DNA of 64,000 nucleotides, taken from contig VZSE01015520.1 in the NCBI GenBank assembly GCA_013398275.1, forward strand, positions 124,001 to 188,000. Direction: 5' to 3'. A model generated the notes under the pieces. That model did not search any database. It worked only from the letters and a program-made list of their open reading frames with translations, and had not been told where the DNA came from. Origin of the DNA: Promerops cafer (lineage: Eukaryota > Chordata > Aves > Passeriformes > Nectariniidae). The position numbers and the translations under genes were made by a program. Every line of letters begins with the position of its first letter. The first letter of the stretch is position 1. Of this stretch, positions 12,046 to 20,981 are shown one piece after another.

Positions 12046-12300
12046 GAGCAGCTTGATAAATGGCCAGTTTATAATGCTGTCATGCCAGCTTTGTCCTGGG
12101 GGAAATGTGTGTCTCTCTCAAAACAGCTTATTACCAACCTGTGGCTGGGGCCATGATCAATCACGCTGATCAGATATGGCAAACATGGTAACTGATATAA
12201 AGAAGATTTCTCGCTACACAGTTTGAGGTTAACGTGACAAATGATGGAGTGAGAAGGAATAACTTAGTGGGAAAAGCCAACTCATTAAAGGCTGAACTTA
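12046..12300. promoter_or_regulatory. candidate conserved non-coding element
   Basis: AT-balanced, repeat-free sequence with dense transcription-factor-like words, for example 'ATGATCAATCACGCTGATCA' at about 12152-12171. It lies next to the CpG-dense patch. Assignment as a regulatory element rests only on its appearance; conservation cannot be checked here. Confidence 0.25.
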
Positions 12301-13639
12301 GGAGTGGTTTTGGGAAGCAGAGTTAACAACACGTCCTTGTGACACGAATTCCCTGCTCGTTGAGGTAACCCTGAATACATTCCCTCGCAAATTCCGCGTA
12401 TAATCCAGAAGGAATGATTTTTTTTAAACACGCAGTCTGATTGTAAAGGGAAATTTAACCCCCCTACACCCACCCAGTACTCGGATGTGATGGGTTACGG
12501 TGCAGGCAATGCAAGATTCCAGGTGAAAAGCCCAGGGCAGAGATACACCTCATCTTGCCAAAATGCCAAAATATTTTGAAGGGATTCTATTGTCAGCCAG
12601 AGCAGAGCTATCTGAGAATGATGCTCTCCCCAGAATTCAATCTATTTGCCTTCAAAATCACAGAGGAAGAACAGTGGAACCCTGGGCATGCATAACCCAC
12701 CCATGGCAATTTCCTAAAACATAAACACACAAAACACGCCCTGTAAAACAAGACCCAAGGACGTCTCCATTTGGTCCCTTTTACACTCCCAGGATTTCTC
12801 TGAATGCTCTGAGCATCAAATCCCTTTAATTTCCCTGCTCACACAGTTCTGAGCCCAAATCTGGGGGAACTGGGCTCCAAATCTGTCCCGATATCCTTTT
12901 GGTCTGGAGCAGGGAGCATCCCTCCAGGATCAGCACACAGAGCTGCAGCTCTTGGAGACCCTCTGGCAAACATCTGATATTATTCACTTGACTGAGTTTG
13001 TGAAAATGAAGCCTTATTTGCTGGCAAAATTAATGAGAAAAGAGTCTTCAATGAGACAATAATTTATGGCTTCCGCCCGAAAGGGAAACTCGTCCGACTC
13101 GATTCCTTACAGGAAAGGCAGATATTTTGGGGGAAAAGTGTGGATTTCTTTCCAGAAACATGGTCTGTCATTTCAAAACTGGGTTCTTAGCTGGGTATTT
13201 TTTATTTTATGAAACCCTTCCAGAATTGATGAAGGTTGGAATAAATGGCCCTTTGTTCCCCTTCCCGTACCAGTGCATTTAATGACGGCGAAATAAAATT
13301 CTGCTCCGTGGCTGCCCGCCAGAGATCTGATGATACAACCAACTCACAACATATTTCAAATTTTGTGCTACACTGAAAATTGAGACGCATTCAGATAGGT
13401 TTGGGGCTGCACACATCCAGCATTATCTCCTGTTAGTGCACGGAAAAGTGAGAGCTGCGAATCGTGTCCTTCTCCCCGAGACTCCCATCTCTAATCCGGC
13501 CGTAAACACCAACTCTCTGCCTTTCAAACGCAGCAAACTGCCACGAGAAAAGCCAGAAATGCATCAGACAATAAAAAGAGGGATAATGGCCACCAAACTC
13601 CACTCTTCTCCCCCCTCTTTTTTGAACAGATAGGTTTTA
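12301..13639. other. unique non-coding DNA
   Basis: No gene or repeat recognised. Short AT-rich stretches near 12980-13070 and 13190-13400 resemble the neighbouring regulatory-looking DNA. Confidence 0.45.
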
Positions 13640-14330
13640 GACTCTATAATAATCACGCAGCTAAGATACAAGGTCTCTTGTTGGCAATAACCTACATGAC
13701 ATGACTTAGAAGGCAGGTGTTACTGTAATTAGCTATTGTTTGACTATCAAAAGTCAGAGCTGATTAAAGCCACTAAGTACAAGTGCACTATTTTATTTCA
13801 AAGAATATTATGAACTGCATGCTGGGACTCTTTCACTGCGGCCCTACCTTCCGGAGTCTGCTAAGAGCCCATGCCAGCAGTAATCAAAACTAAAATCTGC
13901 ATAAACCTTCAGGGTTTTAATTCAAGCAGAGCCCTTTCATTAGAAATATGTTACTTTATGAAATCTGGTCGCCAGCAAGGGGAGAAAAATGTGACTTCTT
14001 AAGAAAAGTGAATGGCATCTCTTTAGTGATTAACCCAAGATTAATGGAGGCTCCTACTGCTCGGCCTAAGTCCATTTTATTGCTAATTCATTTAGGTACT
14101 ATTTCAGATGTACTTGATGAAAGTCACCTGCTAAGAAGTCATGTTTTGGCAAGCAAGGATAGCCATTATGGTCAAATCCCAAATAGAATTTTTATTAAAG
14201 AAGCTTTGAAAAGTGTCTTGTATTAGTCTTTCACAGACATACCATTTAATGTGCTCAATTAGTTAAAAATTTGGGGCCCAAGTCACTAATCAAACATTCA
14301 TAATGCTTTTTTAAAATATTCTTTTAGTCC
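13640..14330. promoter_or_regulatory. candidate conserved non-coding element cluster
   Basis: Repeat-free, AT-rich, with homeodomain-type cores (TAATTA at 13726-13731, CAATTAG near 14256) and no microsatellite or CpG decay signature. A 92-codon open frame on the + strand (13948-14226) resembles no known protein and is probably open by chance because the sequence is poor in stops in that frame. My reading is an enhancer-like block; this is inference from composition. Confidence 0.35.
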
Positions 14331-14624
14331 ACATGCATCTCTTAATGTCCCAGGTAGGATGAACACTGCACTGAACAGGGACATTTATATTCAGACAAAA
14401 GCAGCAGTGCTGAGACTCACCAAGAAGTGGGTGGGATTTGGGTAAGTGCTCGGTGGGATCCCTGAAATGTTGGCTTGGCAGAGCATCTCTTTGTTCCCCG
14501 GGATGCTGTGGGGAGTGGAGACTTATGCAAATCACATGTTCCTCAAACTGTACCTAATCATCCAGCTCTGGCTTATGTGCACGTTTGGAGCATGAGGTTT
14601 GATCCCTTCAGCACAAATCATTTT
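14331..14624. other. unique non-coding DNA
   Basis: Nothing recognised. Confidence 0.45.
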
Positions 14625-14752
14625 GGTTTTTGACTTTTCTGCAGTTTGATCTTTCAATAAATGTCAGCTTGGGGGATTTCGTGATTGAGAGCCCGGAACC
14701 CTGGCCCTGTGTGCACCCCGAGATCTTTTCTACCCACACAAAGCACCTCCAC
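14625..14752 (+). repeat. dispersed duplicated sequence, copy A
   Basis: The last 66 bp (14687-14752, starting GAGAGCCCGGAACCCTGGCC) recur at 18291-18356 with a single mismatch. The preceding 62 bp (from GGTTTTTGACTTTTCTGC) recur at 18228-18290 at lower identity. Both copies are in the same orientation about 3.6 kb apart. It matches no CR1 or MIR region that I know. It could be a low-copy interspersed repeat, a local segmental duplication, or a conserved element duplicated in place. Confidence 0.85.
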
Positions 14753-15840
14753 AGCCCATCCAAAGTTCCTCCCCATTTTGGGCAAGGTTCAGCCTGATCC
14801 ACGGGCAATTCCATGAGCGTGGACGTCCCTGTTAGGGGTTCCTACCCTTCCAAGACACTGAGCAACCCACGGTGCTCCATCAGAGGCTCTGATGGTCTGA
14901 GCTCTGCTTCCCTCACTGAGCAGGGAAATCCTGACAGCCAGCCCAGGAACACTCACCCTGCAGAGGTAAAAACCCTGTTGCAGAGGTAGGTCTGGGCATC
15001 ACAGAGCTTTAATTGTGCCCTTCTCTTTCAAAAACGGAAAAAAACCCCAAAGGTGGTGCTGGGGAAATGATCCCAGGTGAGGAAGATGCCTGGATGCTGC
15101 TGCTCTGCTCAGCCCCTCACCTGCCAGGCACCAAAACCCTGCCCTGGTGAATTATTGATAACATTGCTGATAACCACCACTCATCTCAGTGCTCACACTG
15201 GTTTGGGTGCTCGTGTTCAAAGCCAGAGCTGAGAACCCCCCCCTGACAGCCTGCTCTGCTTTGTACCTGCCAAGGATGAGACAGTTTTGGTGACAGAAAG
15301 TGGCAAATCAATCAAAAACTGTCTGCTTTGGGTATTCTGGCTTGTTTGGAGCTCTCTCCACACTGGGGGTGATGATTGACTTTGTAACCCAACAGCACAC
15401 ACGACTCAAACCCTGCTCTGAGAAGGGAAACAATCTGGTTCCTAAATTTATTTTTTTTTTAAATTTGTTAATGACTGATCCAGTTTCCAAAATACTGACT
15501 GGAGCTGTCAGGATCAGTGAGAGCCACAAAACCAGGAGTGCAGGTGCAGGGTGCCCCAAAACAGACAAACAGCTCCCGGATGGGGTGTCAACCTCCCTGT
15601 CAAGGGGAGCAAAGTTTCCAACACTCCCGTGGCAAAATTCAGAATTACCAGGAATGGCAACACATCCTGTGGTGGAATTCTGCTCCTGGGAGACTCCACA
15701 AAACCCAGCCTGGACTTAAAGCCCTTGGCTGGGGGAATGTGGCACTAAAGGAGCCGCCTGGGTGTGATAACAAAGTTACCCTAATCTGTCCCTCTTGTGT
15801 GCTGGGGCACTCACACATGCAAATCTTGTCTTGTTCCACC
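14753..15840. other. unique non-coding DNA
   Basis: No gene or repeat recognised. Short overlapping frames occur on both strands around 15300-15900 without any known domain. Confidence 0.45.
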
Positions 15841-17060
15841 GTGTTTGTTCACCTCCAGAGTCCTTCGGTGATTCAAATCTGTGTCTTACTATCCTATAAT
15901 ACCCTTGTCTAACAGTTCTTTTTAAATGCATGTGTTAATTATCTTGCCACCGCTGTAATTTCTCCCTGTAGTCCATTAATTAAGAGGTCACAATCTAAGA
16001 GCATGTTTACCCAATAAGCTTTCTTTTTTAATTATCCTAATTGCTTGGATACTGACAAAGACTCCATCCCTCCCCTTCCTCTGAGTGGATTAGAAAACGA
16101 CATTTCAAAGCCCCACACAATGATGGGTCTGTAAAACACACATATATTTATATCTGTTTTTATAACTCCGTGATGTTCAAACATCAAAGGTCAGCGAGAC
16201 ACAAGGCTCTGCGTTTGCATGGCTGTATAAATGTAGAGGCAAACTGCCCTCCATTAATTGATCCATTAGCCTGGAATGTTCTATTGGTCAGGGAAAATAT
16301 AAGCAAAATCTTCAGAATAGGAACGAGATGGTTGTTCACAGCTTGGTGTGTCCTGGAGACCACCAGAGCCTCCTATCTCTGCCTGCTCCTGCAGGGATGG
16401 CTTTGGATAAAAGCAGGCAGAAATAGAAATAAATAAGGAAAAAGCACCCAGCTTTCACTGCAGCCAGGATCAGTTTTATTCTCCCTGTCCCCAATATTCC
16501 CTTCCCGTGGGTCACATCTCAGCAAGCTGATCCCAAAACCTTTTTTACTGACTTTGCAGAACTCAACAGACAAAATCTCTACCACTTAAACAATTTTAAA
16601 CCCTTCCTTTTGTCAAGTTTTTAAAAGGGAAAAGCAGCTATTTGAATTCCACATAGGATTTTAACACAACAATTAGCAGAAGTCATGTCCAGAAAAATTA
16701 CTACTGTGACAGAATGTGAAACAACATTTGATATGTCAAGTAAAGTGATTTTTTTTTTTGTTTTAATAAAGCCAACATCTCATTCAGACCAGTCATCTCA
16801 GGAACTATATAACAGAAGTATAATTACTTAGAAATTGCTTAGGTAAGCGTGATTGATGCATGGTAAATAGATGTTTCCAGCACTTATTGTTTCTTCCTGA
16901 TGGATTAGGAAGAGTTGTTTAACAGTTCATTTGACCAGTCTCTCCTGGTGTTTCTCGAGTCTGGCTGTGCCAGTCAGCACCAGCAGTTCCTGGTAGTTTA
17001 AGTCTCTTTAATAAAGATTAAGATGTCAGAGGTCCTGCATTGCACAAAATCCCGATTTTA
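15841..17060. promoter_or_regulatory. AT-rich block of candidate conserved non-coding elements
   Basis: Long AT-rich, repeat-free stretch with repeated homeodomain-like motifs (CATTAATTAAG near 15973, CCATTAATTGATCC near 16250) and few CpGs. Runs such as 16660-17060 have the even texture typical of conserved vertebrate enhancers. No splice-flanked exon is visible. Conservation was not testable. Confidence 0.3.
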
Positions 17061-17949
17061 TTAACTTCTCATTATCAGCTGAAACATGAAGTGCATTTCT
17101 TTTCATCTGGAGAGCAGCACTTTCTCAAGGGAAAGGACAGATACATCAGACACACTTAGGGTGGTTTAGAGCGGGTTTGCCCCAGCCTTGCCTGATGCTG
17201 GGGAGCATTTTCTCACCCAAGGGCATCCCATACGTGGATGTTTCTCCCCAAAAAGTGTTTGGACACCACGGCTGTGGACAGGCTGCTGAGCTGGCAGTGG
17301 GGCTGAGCACTCACACTCCAGCACTTCAGTCAGTGCAGCTTCCATGAAAGAACAGAAGTGCTGGGCAGGAGAACTGAGACCTCAAAAGTCAGGACTCAGC
17401 CAACATTTCCTCACACGCAGCAGACCTTGAGGAGTCACAGCAGCAAGACCACACAAAACTCATTGAAAGGGATCCCAGAGGCGTCCAAAGTGCACCCTGA
17501 CCAGCAAGGCAGCTAAATTCTGATGCCATCAAAGTGAACCCAGGCAGCACCAGATAAAGTGAAACTGCAGCAGCCCCTTGCAGCTCCAGGGTCGCTGGGG
17601 AAAGGCTCCTGTTCAATCCCGTGTGCTTTATCACCACCCTCACCCCAAAACCCCGCAGGTCACTGCTACACCAACAGATGCTGCAGCAGGATCACACTCC
17701 CAGCCACGCTCTCAGGGGATTTCTGAAAGCTGACAAATTGATGTATTTTGCATATTTTAAAAGCGAGTCTTTGTCGAACTTCTCGTTTTGCGGGCTGCTG
17801 ATTGCAGGGAGGGCAGAGCTGGCCCTGTGTGTGTTTGAACAGGCTGGCTCTTGCTGGGAAACTCTCCACGGAAAGAGTTAAGAGGGAAAAACAGTTGTGG
17901 TGTAACCCCGGCCCTGCAGCACGGGATCCCAGCCCCAGCAGCCTCCCGG
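17061..17949. other. unique non-coding DNA
   Basis: No gene or repeat recognised. Confidence 0.45.
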
Positions 17950-18125
17950 GAGGGTTAAGCTCTATTACTTCTGGTCCCTGACACTGCTAATGGCACTCTC
18001 CAACTAATTGCATTTCTATACCTCCACATACGGCCGGGCAACAAATAAGCCCTTTAATCAAACAGCTTCATCTACTTCTAATTAATTCCATTTCTATGGC
18101 TTTTTAAGAGCACAGGAACATACAA
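17950..18125. promoter_or_regulatory. candidate homeodomain-rich conserved non-coding element
   Basis: Contains CTAATTGCAT (about 18004-18013) and TAATTAATT (18079-18087) within about 80 bp, in a repeat-free AT-rich block with sharp boundaries to GC-richer DNA. This dense arrangement of TAAT cores is common in developmental enhancers. Inference only. Confidence 0.35.
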
Positions 18126-18227
18126 AGATAGGGATGGTGGAGCGCGTTCCGTGCCGGCTGCCGACAGCTGCCCTGCTCAAGATGTGTCCCCACATCACAC
18201 CTTCCGTGTCCCACCTGCCTGGGATTA

Positions 18228-18356
18228 GGTTTTTGACTTTTCTGCGCTTCATTCTTTTGATAAATGAGAATTTAGGGGTTGTCGTGATTCGAGAGCCCGG
18301 AACCCTGGCCCTGTGTGCACCCCGAGATCTTTCCTACCCACACAAAGCACCTCCAC
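18228..18356 (+). repeat. dispersed duplicated sequence, copy B
   Basis: Second copy of the sequence at 14625-14752, same orientation. The 3' 66 bp differ from copy A by one base (a T to C in the AGATCTTT run), while the 5' part differs much more. Identity falls off immediately after CACCTCCAC in both copies. The contrast between the near-identical core and the diverged shoulder suggests gene conversion or unequal constraint. Confidence 0.85.
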
Positions 18357-18859
18357 CAAAGCCCACGAGTGGCTGTGTGGAACCATCTGTGATTCCCTCA
18401 GCGAGCTGCCGTTTGCCACCGGGTTTAATCGCTTTTTCTTCCACCAGAACCAGCGCTGGCCTTGCCCTGCCGGCGCTCAGGGACGACTGTGGCATCAGCT
18501 GAGCAAACAGAGGGGGGTGTTTGCACACCCAGACCCAACGCAAAGCCTTCAATTCGAGGCCCACCAGCTTTGAAGGAAATGCTGATTCCTCCCCGGCATT
18601 TACTTGTTTGATAAAACAGGCCGATGTAGCAGGGAAAACAACAACAACAAAAAAATCCCTGCTCTGGGTATTTAGGAAAGAGAACCACATCTGCCGGGAG
18701 CTGCCTGTTGCAAAGGTATGTATGTACAAAAGGCACGATAAGTGGGTGCTGAGCAGCGAGGAGTGGCAATTATCAGTTGCACATATCATTAGAGTCTCTC
18801 CGCTTTTCAATGGCACGGAGCTCCCGACGCCGTGTTTGCTGGGCCAGGTAAAAGGGGAC
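18357..18859. other. unique non-coding DNA
   Basis: Includes a short (CAA)n/A-rich stretch near 18640-18655. No gene or repeat family recognised. Confidence 0.45.
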
Positions 18860-18995
18860 TCTTAATACTGTGCAAATATGACTTACCAAAGGACTTTGCT
18901 TTCTCACCTATTCTCGGGCTTTTCAAATCAACATTATTAATTGGTGCCTTATCGCTAAGTGCTGTCTGGCAGTTAAAGGATGTTTCCACCCAGTG
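18860..18995. promoter_or_regulatory. candidate conserved non-coding element
   Basis: Repeat-free AT-rich stretch including 'CATTATTAATTGGTGCCTTA' at about 18931. Appearance only. Confidence 0.25.
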
Positions 18996-19208
18996 CAACG
19001 ATACATAGAAACTCAGCAATGTCAGCCACAAGGACAAAGAACTGCCATGTTGAAACAGCAAAATGCTTCGACACCTTAAATCTTCCTAAAAAAGCACTGA
19101 GCATTCCAGCATCCACTTGCAGCTGTTATTCTGTATTCTATCATCCTTGTTCTGACTTAATATATGAATTCAGAACTCTGGCTTACAGTTGCAACTATTA
19201 GAACTTCT

Positions 19209-19652
19209 ACTCTTTCTTTCCTTCTTTCTTTCTTTCTTTCTTTCCTTCTTTCTTTCTTTCCTTCTTTTCTTCTCTCTTTCTTTCCTTCTCTCTTTCTTTC
19301 TCTCTCTTTTGCTCTTTCTTTCTTTTGCTCTTTCTTTCTTTCTCTTTCGCTCTTTTACTTTCACTTTCTTTCACTCTTTCTTTCACTCTTTCTCTCCTCT
19401 TTCTCTTTTTCTGTCTTCCTCTCTTTTTCTTTCTCTCTTCTTCTTCGCTCCTTCTCTCTCTCTTTCTCTCTTTTTCTTTCTCTCTTCTTCTTCGCTCCTT
19501 CTCTCTCTCTTTCTCTCTTTTTCTTTCTCTCTTTCTCCTTCTCTTTCTCTTTCTTTCTTTTCCTCTTCCTCTCCTGCACTCCTTCTCTCTTTATCTCTTT
19601 CTCTCTTTTTCTTTCTCTCTTTCTCCCTTTCCTTCCTTTCCCTCTGCTTTTC
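19209..19652 (+). repeat. pyrimidine tract, (TTTC)n and CTCTTTCT-type
   Basis: About 440 bp that are almost entirely C and T on the + strand. It starts as (TTTC)n and passes into degenerate CTCT/TTTC mixtures. A 47-bp internal tandem duplication is visible, with TTCTTCGCTCC at 19441 and again at 19488. Long homopurine/homopyrimidine tracts of this kind can form triplex (H-DNA) structures. The Leu/Ser/Phe-rich and Lys/Glu/Arg-rich frames on the two strands are by-products of the repeat. Confidence 0.97.
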
Positions 19653-19839
19653 TGTTATCCAGCTATGTATAACCACACGTTTTACCATCTGGATCAACTG
19701 GTTTCCATGCTGGATAACTCAGCTATTTCCAGCCCCTCAGATCACCTTGCTCTCCACCTGCCAGCTCTCCTGAGCACCAAATCCACTTGAAAACGGAGAA
19801 AAATGTTCTGCTGATAAGGAAAACCGAACACAAAGAGCG
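19653..19839. other. unique non-coding DNA
   Basis: Nothing recognised. Confidence 0.45.
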
Positions 19840-20290
19840 CGACACTTCCCAGGCACCATTAAAGGGAGGCAAAAAGAGCCTAAAACGAGAAGAAAAGCTT
19901 TCAGTGCCCCCAGCTCGCCTTTTCCCCGTGTGCTGGGGGCCGCACGTGCGGAATGAAAGGACAGTGGGGCTCCTGCCTCCCTCACCGCCTCTCGGCGATG
20001 AGCGAGATAAACCGGTGAGCGCCTGGGAGGGAGCGGCGCAAGCGATCCCGGCTCCCCCATTCTCCTGCAGGACTGCGGCGCTCCAGGCCGGCCTGGCAGG
20101 TGTCTGTAAACCTCTCAAAGCCTGCAGGGGCAGGTGTTTTATCTCCTCCCCAGAGAGCCCGCTCAGGTGCTCAGCTATTCCAGGGCCTCGTTTTTCTCAG
20201 CATCCAACCCAAACCTTTCTTGCTACGGGGCTGGTTCCTCCCGGGCCGGTTCTGGCGGGTGCGGGACACAGATGGGCGACCCTTGACGCA
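19840..20290. other. moderately CpG-rich patch
   Basis: CpG is clearly more frequent than in the neighbouring sequence (…GGCCGCACGTGCGGAATG…, …CCTCTCGGCGATGAGCGAG…). It includes a 12-bp palindrome CCGCACGTGCGG around 19950 with an E-box core CACGTG. Overlapping frames of 107-184 codons occur on both strands without a recognisable domain. Possible weak CpG island or distal promoter. Confidence 0.35.
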
Positions 20291-20498
20291 GAGTATGAAT
20301 TTCAGCTGCTTCTTTTACAGCGTGACATCTGCTTATCTTAGAGAATTTTCCTCTATGAGCACAAAATCAGATCGAATTCATTTATTTAAAGGATTTCTGT
20401 GCCTCTGAAAGAGGGTTTCCCTCTGCCACCACGCTGGCCTTGCAGTTTTACAACAGCAAACCCGTGAACTGAGATGCTCAGCAGCTTTTTTCTTCTTC

Positions 20499-20518
20499 TT
20501 TTTTTTTTTTTTTTTTTT
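20499..20518 (+). repeat. poly-T run
   Basis: Twenty consecutive T preceded by a TTCTTCTTC tract. It could be the A-tail of an old minus-strand retroposed sequence, but nothing recognisable lies next to it. Confidence 0.9.
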
Positions 20519-20941
20519 AAGAAGTGGTTATTCATTGATATTTAAAGAAAAAGCTAACAAATATTTGATGTGCTGTGTTAGCATGAAAGGGGGGAGCCCT
20601 GTGCAAGCACAGAGAGCACAGGTGAGCTGTTTTATGGGACTTGAAACAAGCTGGGGGGGAAATGGGGCTACTACAAAGGTAAATCCTGGCTGGGTAAATA
20701 CAGAGAGAGAGAGGTTTGGTTATCCTCAAATGGGAGAGAGAGGCACCAAGCACATGGCTTTATAATTCAGAGTTTGAGACATCTCCAAGCACCACAGAAA
20801 AAGGGCACAAGAAGCACAAGACTGAGGGAAGAGCAGAGATACAGGAGGTCAGTGAGATCACTGTCCTACCCAAAGAGAGTCCAGCAGGTTTTCTGACTGA
20901 CACTGAATATTCATTTAACCACAGAGCTGAGAAATGTACAA
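20519..20941. other. unique non-coding DNA
   Basis: Nothing recognised. Confidence 0.45.
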
Positions 20942-20981
20942 TTAAAGAGGGAGAGCTGGAAAACCCCCTCTCCCTCTTTAA
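20942..20981. other. perfect 14-bp hairpin
   Basis: Arms TTAAAGAGGGAGAG (20942-20955) and CTCTCCCTCTTTAA (20968-20981) are exact inverted repeats around a 12-base loop. There is no T-run terminator context and no adjacent gene. It may be fortuitous or a structured RNA or binding site. Confidence 0.8.

Noticed and set aside
11050..12156. 368-codon + strand open frame
   Set aside because: More than a third of it is antisense CR1 sequence and the rest lies antisense in the CpG-rich patch. No domain is recognised.
13948..14226. 92-codon + strand frame as a gene
   Set aside because: No similarity to a known protein family, no splice or promoter context, and AT-rich codon use unlike avian exons. 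Better explained as non-coding.
19164..19790. 194-208-codon Ser/Phe/Leu-rich frames resembling membrane proteins
   Set aside because: They are a product of the pyrimidine tract; hydrophobicity comes from TTT/CTT/TCT codons.
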